Origin: Candidatus Aenigmatarchaeota archaeon
Lineage (GTDB): Archaea; Aenigmatarchaeota; Aenigmatarchaeia; JACPZZ01
Assembly (NCBI GenBank): GCA_016195275.1
Contig: JACPZZ010000020.1
Coordinates: 1 to 43,887, forward strand
DNA: 43,887 nucleotides
Direction: 5' to 3'
The position numbers and the translations under genes are program-made. Below are positions 26,533-35,240 of the stretch, in pieces. Below the pieces are notes generated by a model. It worked only from the letters and a program-made list of their open reading frames with translations, had not been told where the DNA came from and did no database searches. The number at the start of each line of letters is the position of its first letter. Positions within the stretch are counted from its first letter, which is position 1.

Positions 26533-27003
26533 ATGGCGAAGAACTCAACCAAAAAGGGCGTTTCCCCGCTGATCGCGACCGTGCTTCTTGTCGCTTCGAC
26601 TATAACACTGGCGATTGTTGTTGTGCCCTGGGCCATAAATTTCGCTCAAAACCAGATAACGGTCATCACAAATCAGGGCGAGGAAAAAGTCAATTGCATA
26701 GAAGCGGGCCTGAATTTCCAGGCCGCTGATATCGGTTATAACACACTGACAAACCCTTCAGCAGTGAATGTCACCATATCCAATACAGGGCTTGTTGGGC
26801 TTTATGATTTCCGCTTTCAGTTTAAGCTGGGCGATACGTATTCCGGGTTGTATTCGCCGACAACCCAATACAACTCATCGTCAAAGGTAAGCCCGCAACA
26901 AAAAGTGACTTTGAACGCAAGCATACCCCAGCTTTCCGGAACATTGAAGGCTGTGCGGGTGATATCCAATTACTGCAAAGTCGCGGCAGAGGTCACATTA
27001 TAA
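26533..27003 (+). CDS. Archaeal type IV pilin-like protein
   Basis: N-terminal KKGVSPLIATVLLVASTITLAIVVVPWA (DUF1628/archaeal pilin-type N-terminus). Confidence 0.85.
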   Translation: MAKNSTKKGVSPLIATVLLVASTITLAIVVVPWAINFAQNQITVITNQGEEKVNCIEAGLNFQAADIGYNTLTNPSAVNVTISNTGLVGLYDFRFQFKLGDTYSGLYSPTTQYNSSSKVSPQQKVTLNASIPQLSGTLKAVRVISNYCKVAAEVTL

Positions 27004-27196
27004 ACTATTTGCATTTTCGAGGGGCTTAAGAATTTATGCCCCCCCCCGCTTAACATTATATAATTCAAAAAGTTGCATAAAAAATAATGCAAAGAAGCGG
27101 TAGTTATAGTTTGTATTTTTTAAGGAATTCCGCCAAAGGCATTTTTCCGTAATCATCTTCCGTTCCTTTCGGCGATGCGTTCTCTACGCTTATGGG

Positions 27197-27970
27197 TTAA
27201 ATTGTAATTATTTCTTTTTCAATTTCCGGCAACGAACCCCGAACTGGACGGAAAGCACCGTCCCACTTCGCAGTCGAGCGAGCAGAGTCCGCATTGACCT
27301 CCAACCACCCCTCGCCCCCACCGCGAAGCCACACGACAGCAACATCTCGATGCTTTGATCTGCTGTCTTTACTAGGATTTTCATTAAACCATGAATGGGT
27401 TGTATATGGTGCGTGAGGTAAATGAATATCACAGTCTTTTGTTACGCTGGGTAATCCAGAAAGTTCGTCCCACTCGACGACAACACGACCGTTGCCTTCG
27501 GGAACTAGGATTTCTCCTATTGCATTATTTCCAATTAAAAGTTCTCTAACCCAATATTTATCTCCTTGACCGTTTGTTTCATATTTATGAGGGTCGCAAC
27601 CTTTCGGGACGCGCAGGCCTGTTTCCGTCAATTGCCAGATGTAAACAGGCAACTCGTTTCGCCAGATGTAAACATGGGACTCGTTTCTTGCGAAGAGGTC
27701 GTAAAACACTTCTGCCGTTCTCGGATCTATGCCAGCTTTCTCCATGCCAAGCTGGATTGCCAATTCTTCAGCTGCTGTTGACATTCTTTCGCCTTTTGGA
27801 ATTCCACCCCTAGACTTGTAGTAATTTTTACCTGTTCTTACAAGTCTGGGCGCGTATTCGATTTGATGGCCTTTGTGGCTGTAAGAACTTCCCAGTGTTG
27901 GATAACTTGAACTAACTGGTTGCATTACGAGCTTTTCCATAATTTCGGGGTTTGATGCCATGTGGAACAC
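27197..27970 (-). CDS. Hypothetical protein with N-terminal domain shared with 20421..20612; possible in-frame extension to 27104 past a TAA
   Basis: 257-aa ORF; N-terminus PEIMEKLVMQPVSSSYPTLGSSYSHKGHQIEYAPRL; no family recognised. Confidence 0.65.
   Translation of the reverse strand: MFHMASNPEIMEKLVMQPVSSSYPTLGSSYSHKGHQIEYAPRLVRTGKNYYKSRGGIPKGERMSTAAEELAIQLGMEKAGIDPRTAEVFYDLFARNESHVYIWRNELPVYIWQLTETGLRVPKGCDPHKYETNGQGDKYWVRELLIGNNAIGEILVPEGNGRVVVEWDELSGLPSVTKDCDIHLPHAPYTTHSWFNENPSKDSRSKHRDVAVVWLRGGGEGWLEVNADSARSTAKWDGAFRPVRGSLPEIEKEIITI
27634..27687. repeat. Tandem duplication of a 27-nt unit (2 copies, 3 mismatches)
   Basis: GCCAGATGTAAACAGGCAACTCGTTTC followed by GCCAGATGTAAACATGGGACTCGTTTC; encodes NESHVYIWR/NELPVYIWQ on the minus strand. 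Confidence 0.9.
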
Positions 27971-28100
27971 TGGTATTTAGTCGATAGTAAAGGATTTAAG
28001 CGTTAAATATGGCAAAATTTTGAAAAATCGTTAGAAATTCATTGCTTTGTTTATTCCCATCACGACTTTTTCAATGTCAGGCAGATATAATTTCTCCGTT

Positions 28101-28400
28101 TTATAAAAATAATCCGGAAATTGTGAAAATTATCATCAGCATTATCACGATGAAAAGGAAACCGAAAGTCACGTTTTTGTAAAATTCCGCCCTTGTTTTT
28201 TCGCGCACTCCGGCTTCCTGTTCCAATCTGTTCTGCTTCTCGTTTGCCAGGTTGTCAGCCATCTTCTGCAGGTCTTCCGTTGTAAGGCGTGAAAGGTATT
28301 CTATGTCGTACGGCTGCTGGCCCAGGTCTTCGCGTATTCCGTTGACAGCATCAATCAGCTCCTGCTTGTCCCTCTCCACCACCGTGTTCATAAATATCAT
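28101..28400 (-). CDS. Small protein with C-terminal TM anchor
   Basis: Charged helical N-terminus and C-terminal FYKNVTFGFLFIVIMLMIIFTISGLFL. Confidence 0.65.
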   Translation of the reverse strand: MIFMNTVVERDKQELIDAVNGIREDLGQQPYDIEYLSRLTTEDLQKMADNLANEKQNRLEQEAGVREKTRAEFYKNVTFGFLFIVIMLMIIFTISGLFL

Positions 28401-28453
28401 TGTTGGACGACTGATAAATCGTTTTTATTTCTTGGGTTTGCTAATTTATAGGA

Positions 28454-29113
28454 ATGGAAGAAAAAAAACGGCTTAGCCTCAAAGACGGCGGGATTATAAT
28501 AAAATTCGTGCGGAAGGCTGTCGAGGAATGGGTGAGCAACAACAAAACCGTACACGATGCCCCGTCACACCCTTTTTTCAATGAACGCCATGGCATCCTT
28601 TTGACGCTTTACCAGTCCGGAAAATTCCACGGCAGGATAGGATACCCTTACCCGATAAAAAGCGCTGCCGACGTGCTTGTGAGATGCGCGGTCTCTGTAT
28701 GCCAAGATCCACGGTCGCCAGCGCTAAAGTCCGGCGACCTGAAAAACGTGGTTGCTGAAGTTTCCATATTATCAGAGCCCCACCCGCTGTTAAAGCCTTA
28801 TGAAAAAAACTTTGAACCTCCCAAGCACGGGCTGGTGGTCGTGCGCGGAGCGAAAAAGGCTATGATGATGCCCGGGGATTTCACAGTAAAACCGAACGAA
28901 GCAATGGCAGAGATAATGAAACGCGCCGAGATTGAAAAAAACCTGCTAAACGACCCGCTGACAAAATTCTACAAGTTCCACGCCCAGACGTTTTTCGAGA
29001 CCCTGCCGGAAGGGCCTGTGCGGGAAAAGGTTTACGCCGGGAATGGAAAGATAAAACAAGCAAAGGCTGCGAAAAGGCCTGCCAGGCCAAAGAAAAGCAA
29101 GCGGCGCAAATGA
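28454..29113 (+). CDS. AMMECR1 domain protein
   Basis: HGILLTLYQSGKFHGRIGYPYPIKSAADVLVRCAVSVCQDPRSPALKSGDLKNVVAEVSILSEPHPL matches the AMMECR1 domain layout. Confidence 0.82.
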   Translation: MEEKKRLSLKDGGIIIKFVRKAVEEWVSNNKTVHDAPSHPFFNERHGILLTLYQSGKFHGRIGYPYPIKSAADVLVRCAVSVCQDPRSPALKSGDLKNVVAEVSILSEPHPLLKPYEKNFEPPKHGLVVVRGAKKAMMMPGDFTVKPNEAMAEIMKRAEIEKNLLNDPLTKFYKFHAQTFFETLPEGPVREKVYAGNGKIKQAKAAKRPARPKKSKRRK

Positions 29114-29146
29114 TTTAAGCATAAGACAACCGATTAGGTATGGAAT

Positions 29147-29202
29147 AAGCTTTTCTTTCAAACAACCTTTCTTAGAAAGAAAGCTTGACCAAAGAAAAGC
29201 TT
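29147..29202 (+). promoter_or_regulatory. Nested inverted repeat in the spacer/leader upstream of rps15
   Basis: Perfect 12-bp inverted repeat AAGCTTTTCTTT (29147-29158) / AAAGAAAAGCTT (29191-29202) enclosing a second 7-bp hairpin CTTTCTT-AGA-AAGAAAG (29167-29183). Confidence 0.7.
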
Positions 29203-29239
29203 AACCAAAAGAAATTAAATTCAGGAAAGATGATTGTAT

Positions 29240-29662
29240 ATGCCAAAAAGATCGAAATTCCTGCAAAAGCCCTCGTGGGTCACGCACACAGAGGATGAAG
29301 TAGAGCAGATCATAGAGAAGCTTGTAAAAGAAGGCAAGCAGTCTGCGCAAATAGGGACTGTCTTGCGCGACCAGTACGGCATACCGTCTGCCAAGGCCGT
29401 ATCCGGAAAAAGGATATCCAAAGTGATGAAGGAAAAGAAGATTTATCCAAAATTGCCTGAGGATCTTTTCAATTTACTGAAAAACGCTGTCCGTTTGAGA
29501 TCTCACCTAGAGAAGAACAAGCGCGACGCGCACTCGAAAAGAGGGTTGGAAAAAACGGAATCGCGCGTAAGGGACCTTGTGAAATACTACATCAAGACTG
29601 GTTCGCTGCCGGCTGACTGGAAATACGACCATGAACGCGCAAAGCTGCTCGTACAGGAGTAA
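29240..29662 (+). CDS. rps15: 30S ribosomal protein S15
   Basis: MPKRSKFLQKPSWVTHTEDEVEQIIEKLVKEGKQSAQIGTVLRDQYGIPSAKAVSGKRI; RLRSHLEKNKRDAHSKRGLEKTESRVRDLVKYY. Confidence 0.96.
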   Translation: MPKRSKFLQKPSWVTHTEDEVEQIIEKLVKEGKQSAQIGTVLRDQYGIPSAKAVSGKRISKVMKEKKIYPKLPEDLFNLLKNAVRLRSHLEKNKRDAHSKRGLEKTESRVRDLVKYYIKTGSLPADWKYDHERAKLLVQE

Positions 29663-29740
29663 TTTCTTCTTTTTTAGTTTTTGGCGATATTATCAATTAA
29701 TATAACCTTTTAGAAAGCTTAGTCAAAGTGGGTTTTTTGA

Positions 29741-31189
29741 TTGTTAGACAAACTTGAATCGCTGGTGAAAGAAGCGCAAAAAGCTGCAGACGCAATTAGC
29801 AACCACAAAGACCTGGTGCGTGCGGTTTCGCACATAGATTGCGACGGGGTGTGCAGCGCAGCGATAATTGTGCGCGCGCTTTCGAAAAAGAGAAAAACCT
29901 TTCATTTCAGCTTTGCAAAGTACCTGAACGACGCAATGATTAATGGGCTTGCGGAAGAGGCAAAACAAGGACGATGGAAACTCCTTGTTTTCACAGACTT
30001 GGGATCCGGCGCAGCATCGGGCTTGGCGCCGATTCTTGAATACGCGAAAATCATTATAGCAGACCACCACATGCCTGCCAAAAAGGACGGGTCGGAGCAA
30101 TTTTACACCCATCCTAACCTGATTCACGTCAATCCGCTTTTATTCGAGTTAAAAGAGGATATATCAGGCTCCGGGATGACTTATATACTTGCCCGTGCTT
30201 TAGATCCGGCAAACATAGTCTCTGGTGATATAGCTATCATCGGAGCCATAGGAGATGCACAAACAGGCAGCATTGGCGACAAATGGCAGGTTTTAGGCTT
30301 AAACCAGGAGATTTTGAAGGATGCGGAACGCGTCGGCTCTCTAAAGGTTACGAAAGGCATACGGTTATGGGGGCGGTTCTCAAGGCCGGTACACAAGGCT
30401 TTGGAGATGTCAATAGATCCCTATATACCTGGAATAACCGGAAACGAGTCTGCGGCTGTGCAATTTTTGACCGAACTTAGGATACCTGTAAAAAACAATG
30501 GAAACTGGCGCTCTTTGTCCGAATTAACAAAAGAGGAGCAGCAACGCTTGGTAAGCGCTATTATAATAGAGCGTTTGCGACATAATGATCCGAACCCGAC
30601 ACAGATATTCGGAGACGTCTATGAATTACCGCACCAGACCGGTGAATTTAGAGATGCGCAGGAATTTGCGACAATAGCCAATGCCTGCGGCAAATCGTTG
30701 CAAGGTTATTTAGCAGTGGGCGCGTGCCTGGGCGACGAAGAAAAAATCGGGCGCGTGCGCGAAACTGTTGCAGGTTACAAGAAACAGATCGGGTCAATGG
30801 TCAGCTGGGTTTACAAGAACAAGGACAACCCTGAAATCGTGCGGTTAACGGAAAAAGCCGCGTTTGTGTTTGGCGACGACAAGATAAGCGAAGACCTGAT
30901 ATCAACCGTTTCTTCCATAGTGCACCGCTCCGGCTTTCTGGGGCGCAAGGTGCTGATAGGTTTTGGAAAAGCTCCTGACAACGGGATGAAAATATCCGCC
31001 CGCACAGACGACGATTCTGACATAGACATGAACCAGTTGATGCGGGACTGCGTCAAAGAAGTGAGCGGCAACGGCGGCGGGCATTTGCGCGCAGCCGGCG
31101 GGCAAATACCTTCTGACAAGGTTGAAAGGTTTGTCGAGTTGGTTACCGGCTATCTGGCAAAGTTGAAAAACCCGGAAATTAAAGCTTAA
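29741..31189 (+). CDS. Archaeal RecJ-like DHH phosphoesterase/exonuclease
   Basis: LVRAVSHIDCDGVCSAAIIVRAL; IIIADHHMP (DHH); GNGGGHLRAAGGQIP (DHHA1). Confidence 0.93.
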   Translation: MLDKLESLVKEAQKAADAISNHKDLVRAVSHIDCDGVCSAAIIVRALSKKRKTFHFSFAKYLNDAMINGLAEEAKQGRWKLLVFTDLGSGAASGLAPILEYAKIIIADHHMPAKKDGSEQFYTHPNLIHVNPLLFELKEDISGSGMTYILARALDPANIVSGDIAIIGAIGDAQTGSIGDKWQVLGLNQEILKDAERVGSLKVTKGIRLWGRFSRPVHKALEMSIDPYIPGITGNESAAVQFLTELRIPVKNNGNWRSLSELTKEEQQRLVSAIIIERLRHNDPNPTQIFGDVYELPHQTGEFRDAQEFATIANACGKSLQGYLAVGACLGDEEKIGRVRETVAGYKKQIGSMVSWVYKNKDNPEIVRLTEKAAFVFGDDKISEDLISTVSSIVHRSGFLGRKVLIGFGKAPDNGMKISARTDDDSDIDMNQLMRDCVKEVSGNGGGHLRAAGGQIPSDKVERFVELVTGYLAKLKNPEIKA

Positions 31190-31232
31190 TAATCATTCGG
31201 CTGCTAATAACTGATGACAAAACGGTTTTTTT

Positions 31233-31814
31233 ATGGCAATAACGGCTGCAGCACAGAAAATCTGGAAAGGCAAGGAATGGTTCAAGGTAATGGCGCCTAA
31301 CGAACTTGGAGATTACGTTATAGGCGAGACGCCCACACTGGACGCAGACTCGCTGGTCGGGAAAACGATAGAAGCGAGTTTAATGGATTTGGGCGGGGAT
31401 CCTGCAAAATATTTCTACAAATTGAAATTCCGGGTCACTTCCGTGCAGGCGGACAAGGCCGTGACAAGATTAGAAGGGTTGTCATGCACGCGCGATTATG
31501 TTTTACGAATGAGCCAGCGAAGAACGCGGCAGGTCCGTGCGGTTATGGACGTGAAAACAAAGGACGGGTGGAGCATTCGCGTTAAAGCGATTAACGTCAT
31601 GAACGGCGTTGTGCAGTCCCAGATAAGCAAGCGCATAAGGAAATTGACCGAAGAGATGGTCAAGTCCGCGTCAGCGCAATTAACAATGTACGAATTTTTA
31701 AATGAAATAATTTCCGGCGCACTGCAGACAGAAGCCCGCGAAGCGGGAAGCAAAATTTATCCTGTGCGCATTTTCGAAGTCACGTCGATAGAAGTTTACA
31801 GCGCAGCCAAGTAA
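31233..31814 (+). CDS. rps3ae: 30S ribosomal protein S3Ae (eS1)
   Basis: WKGKEWFKVMAPNELGDYVIGETPTLDADSLVGKTIEASLMDLGGDPAKYFYKLKFRV. Confidence 0.96.
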   Translation: MAITAAAQKIWKGKEWFKVMAPNELGDYVIGETPTLDADSLVGKTIEASLMDLGGDPAKYFYKLKFRVTSVQADKAVTRLEGLSCTRDYVLRMSQRRTRQVRAVMDVKTKDGWSIRVKAINVMNGVVQSQISKRIRKLTEEMVKSASAQLTMYEFLNEIISGALQTEAREAGSKIYPVRIFEVTSIEVYSAAK

Positions 31815-31839
31815 AATTTAATTTTGTTCTACTACCGGC

Positions 31840-32058
31840 CTATTCCTTAACAGCTATAGCCACAGAAATCCAGAACCAGCCCGTGCCAAGGAAAAGCAAA
31901 AATGCCACGAAAAACGCGATCAGGTAGCCGGCATCGCTGACGCCTGTCGTCTTGTCAAGATGGCCCATTATCCATGCGCCGATCATTGCGGACAAGGCGC
32001 CCAAAACCCACACCACGACATGTTTAGAGGAGTCTTCTTTTGTGTGATGGCGAACCAT
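31840..32058 (-). CDS. Small two-TM membrane protein
   Basis: HVVVWVLGALSAMIGAWIMGHL and AGYLIAFFVAFLLFLGTGWFWISVAIAV hydrophobic segments. Confidence 0.6.
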   Translation of the reverse strand: MVRHHTKEDSSKHVVVWVLGALSAMIGAWIMGHLDKTTGVSDAGYLIAFFVAFLLFLGTGWFWISVAIAVKE

Positions 32059-32211
32059 AAACTGGATTGTGATTTTGGATTAATATAACTTTTTAACTGT
32101 GGGTTACTCTATTTCCGGTTATTTGCCTCCGAGACTGACAATTAGACAACGAAACACCCCAAAATAAAGAATTTAAATATGATGGCAGAACATTTCTCAG
32201 CGTGATACAAT

Positions 32212-32358
32212 ATGATATTTTGTGAGATGTGCGGGACGGAGATTGAACCTGGCGAGGACGTTGTCAGCAAGGGCCGGATAGTCTGCAAGGCGTGCGCCGG
32301 TGTTGTTGAAAGCGTCGCGGAACCGGTTGAAGAAACCGAGGAAACAGAGGAAGAGTAA
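32212..32358 (+). CDS. 48-aa zinc-ribbon microprotein (below the ORF track cutoff)
   Basis: MIFCEMCGTEIEPGEDVVSKGRIVCKACAGVVESVAEPVEETEETEEE*; CxxC...CxxC; box A ATTTAAATAT (32171-32180) about 32 nt upstream. Confidence 0.75.
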   Translation: MIFCEMCGTEIEPGEDVVSKGRIVCKACAGVVESVAEPVEETEETEEE

Positions 32359-32414
32359 AGGCTTCGGACGGCTGAGTCGGCCTTTAAAAGGGCGCTTTTA
32401 TGCCTTTCGTAAGG

Positions 32415-32423
32415 TATTTATAA
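32415..32423 (+). promoter_or_regulatory. Putative box A of the TBP gene
   Basis: TATTTATAA about 32-40 nt upstream of ATG 32455. Confidence 0.5.
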
Positions 32424-32454
32424 TCGTTTTTTGAATATCTTTTAGCGGTTTGAA

Positions 32455-33003
32455 ATGACTGGTTTTGACATAAAAATTGAAAACGTTGTCGCTTCCGCTA
32501 CGTTAAACGCGAAGATACCGCTTGACAAGATCGTCGGTTTTCTCGAAGGGACGGAATACGAGCCGGAGCAGTTTCCCGGGTTAGTTTACAGATTAAAAGA
32601 CCCGAAGGCCGCGGCGCTTATTTTCAGCTCAGGCAAGATTGTCTGCACAGGCGCTCGTTCGCCGGAATTAGCAGGCAAGGCCATAGCGAAGGTTGTTGAG
32701 ATGATACGTTCCGCTTCGATAAAGGTTCCTCCCGGTTATACGACTCAGGTTGAAAACATCGTGGCATCGGCAAAGATACACGACGAGCTTAACCTTGACG
32801 ATATCGCCTTTTCCCTGGAAAACGCCGAGTACGAGCCGGAGCAGTTTCCCGGGTTAGTTTACAGGATGGCCGACCCCAGGGTCGCGTTCCTTCTTTTTGG
32901 TTCGGGAAAAATCGTATGCACTGGCGGAAGAACAATCAGCGATGTCAACAAGGCTGTGAAAAAGCTCCACGAAAAGTTAAAGTCTATCAAGGCGATAAAG
33001 TAA
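32455..33003 (+). CDS. tbp: TATA-box binding protein (TBP)
   Basis: Two saddle repeats (IKIENVVASATL...EYEPEQFPGLVYRLKDPKAAALIFSSGKIVCTGARS; TQVENIVASAKI...EYEPEQFPGLVYRMADPRVAFLLFGSGKIVCTGGR). Confidence 0.98.
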   Translation: MTGFDIKIENVVASATLNAKIPLDKIVGFLEGTEYEPEQFPGLVYRLKDPKAAALIFSSGKIVCTGARSPELAGKAIAKVVEMIRSASIKVPPGYTTQVENIVASAKIHDELNLDDIAFSLENAEYEPEQFPGLVYRMADPRVAFLLFGSGKIVCTGGRTISDVNKAVKKLHEKLKSIKAIK

Positions 33004-33223
33004 ATTCTCTCCGGTTACTAACAGGGCGCGGCACAAAAACCAGCAGAATAGCATTGACAGGGTGTGAAGGGCGTCGGTACACAAAGTTCTATCGGCACTT
33101 TACAAGCGAATTATTAATAAGCGTTTTCTGCCATCCTTCCATTGGAACACTTGAAACAACGGGGTTCTATCACAGCCGTCTTAAATATGGGGTGTGTAGT
33201 AGTTTTACGACTTTCGTGGTTTT

Positions 33224-35236
33224 ATGGAAAAAGAAGAAATAACCAAAAGGTTCATTCACTTTTTAAGAGAGAAATATTACCAAGATTTGCTGGAAGCTGT
33301 ACGCAGCGGACTCCCGTCCCTGGAAATCGATTTCAAGGTTCTGGACGAATTTGACACCCCGCTTTCCGAAAAACTTTTGTACCAGCCGGAAGAAACGCTG
33401 AAAATTTTCGACCAGTCTTTGAAGGAAATTGATTTGCCGGACAGCGTGGAAATCAGATTCCGTTTCAGAAACCTGCCGGAGTTTGCGTGCATACCTATAC
33501 GGCATTTACGGTCGCATCACATTGGACAGTTTGTTTCTGTCGAAGGAACTGTGCGCAGATCTTCGGAAATACTTCCGGAAATTTCGGAAACGGTGTGGAT
33601 CTGCCCGCAATGCGGCTCTAGAATTGTTCTTGAACAGAATGAACGCACCATGAAGAAGCCCATTAGCTGCGACTGCGGGTACAAAGGCCGGTTTGAATTA
33701 TTCAGCAAAAAGCTCGTCGATACGAGATGGATACAAATTGAAGAGCCGTTTGAATCGACGGAAGGCGAGAAGCCTTCGCAGTTAAACATCTATCTTTGCG
33801 ACGATTTGACATCACAGAGGATGCGGCCGAAGACGGACGCCGGCAACAGATTAAGAATCACGGGTATCATGAAAGAAGTTCCCAAGGTGACGCAGAAAGG
33901 AAGGCGGTCTGTGCAATTGGACATACTGCTCGCGGCGAATCATGTAGAAACAACAGAGATCGAGGCGTCCGAATTGAAAATAACTCCGGAGGATGAGCAG
34001 AGAATAATTGAATTGTCGAAAGATCCCAACGTATACGAAAAGGTCATCGGTTCGATAGCAACATCGACTTATGGCTTACAAGAGATAAAAGAGGCGATCG
34101 CATACCAACTGTTCAGCGGCGTGCCGCATATTATGAAAGACGGCACGAGAATACGAGGCGATATACACATCCTTCTGATAGGCGAGCCTAGTACTGGAAA
34201 AAGCCAGCTGTTAAAACTTGTTTCCAAACTTGCGAACCGGGGCAAATACGTTTCCGGCAAGGGTTCCAGCTCTGTGGGGCTGACAGCGAGCGTCTTGAAA
34301 GACGAGCAATTTTCGGGCGGCTGGGTCCTAGAAGCGGGTGCAATTGTTCTTGCGAACAAAGGTTTATGCAGCATAGACGAATTCGAAAAAATGCACGAGA
34401 ATGATCAAGTCGCACTTCACGAATGCATGGAGCAGCAAACAGTTTCCGTTGCGAAAGCTTCGATAATAGCTACCCTGCCCGCCCAAACCGCAATGCTCGC
34501 TGCTGCAAACCCGAAATTCGGCAGGTTTGATTTCATGAAAGGGATTGCGGAGCAGATCACTGTTTCAGAGACGCTTTTATCCAGGTTCGATTTAAAATTC
34601 GCATTGTTTGATGTGCCGGATCTGGAAAAGGATACAAAAATTGCGGAGCACATGATGAAAAGCCGTACATTGGAAAATTATTCGGAGGGCGAGCCCGTCT
34701 TCGATCCTATATTTTTGCGCAAGTATATCGCGTATGCAAGGAAAAACTGCTTTCCCAAAATGACCGCCGAGGTGGGCGAAATTATCAAAAAATTTTACAT
34801 AGAAACAAGATCAAAGTACGTGCAGCGCGGGCCGATTTCAATAACGCCGCGACAATACGAGGCATTGATACGATTAGCGCAGGCGTCGGCGAAAATGCGC
34901 CTGTCTCCTGTTGTGACAGAGGATGATGCGAGACGCGCGATAAAGCTTTTGCAAACGTCGCTGCAGCAGCTGGGGCTGGACAAGGACACAGGCCTTATCG
35001 ACATAGATAAAATCGAAAGCGGGACTTCATCCAGCCAGAGAAACAAGATACTGGCTATCCTGGATATTGTGGATTCATTAACAAAGGAAATCGGCAAGGT
35101 TATACCTATCGAAGACGTGCTCGCTGCGGCCGGAAACGAAGGTATAAATGAATCAGACACCATGGAGGTTATTGAGCGGTTAAAGCGTGACGGCCAGTTA
35201 ATGGAGCCGAAATACAAGCATTTGCAGAAGGTGTAA
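33224..35236 (+). CDS. mcm: Replicative minichromosome maintenance helicase MCM
   Basis: HILLIGEPSTGKSQLLKLVSKLANRGKYVSGKGSSSVGLTASV; GAIVLANKGLCSIDEFEKM; TLLSRFDLKFALFDVPD; N-terminal zinc motif WICPQCGSRI...CDCGYKG. Confidence 0.98.
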   Translation: MEKEEITKRFIHFLREKYYQDLLEAVRSGLPSLEIDFKVLDEFDTPLSEKLLYQPEETLKIFDQSLKEIDLPDSVEIRFRFRNLPEFACIPIRHLRSHHIGQFVSVEGTVRRSSEILPEISETVWICPQCGSRIVLEQNERTMKKPISCDCGYKGRFELFSKKLVDTRWIQIEEPFESTEGEKPSQLNIYLCDDLTSQRMRPKTDAGNRLRITGIMKEVPKVTQKGRRSVQLDILLAANHVETTEIEASELKITPEDEQRIIELSKDPNVYEKVIGSIATSTYGLQEIKEAIAYQLFSGVPHIMKDGTRIRGDIHILLIGEPSTGKSQLLKLVSKLANRGKYVSGKGSSSVGLTASVLKDEQFSGGWVLEAGAIVLANKGLCSIDEFEKMHENDQVALHECMEQQTVSVAKASIIATLPAQTAMLAAANPKFGRFDFMKGIAEQITVSETLLSRFDLKFALFDVPDLEKDTKIAEHMMKSRTLENYSEGEPVFDPIFLRKYIAYARKNCFPKMTAEVGEIIKKFYIETRSKYVQRGPISITPRQYEALIRLAQASAKMRLSPVVTEDDARRAIKLLQTSLQQLGLDKDTGLIDIDKIESGTSSSQRNKILAILDIVDSLTKEIGKVIPIEDVLAAAGNEGINESDTMEVIERLKRDGQLMEPKYKHLQKV

Positions 35237-35240
35237 TGGT

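Noticed and set aside
27039-27047. Run of nine C residues between the pilin gene and the minus-strand gene
   Set aside because: Intergenic homopolymer; could be a phase-variable tract, but lies outside any evident gene and may be a sequencing artefact.
33004-33180. Intergenic tract before mcm as a possible ncRNA or C/D box RNA
   Set aside because: No convincing C (RUGAUGA) and D (CUGA) box pair or strong fold found by eye; treated as promoter spacer.
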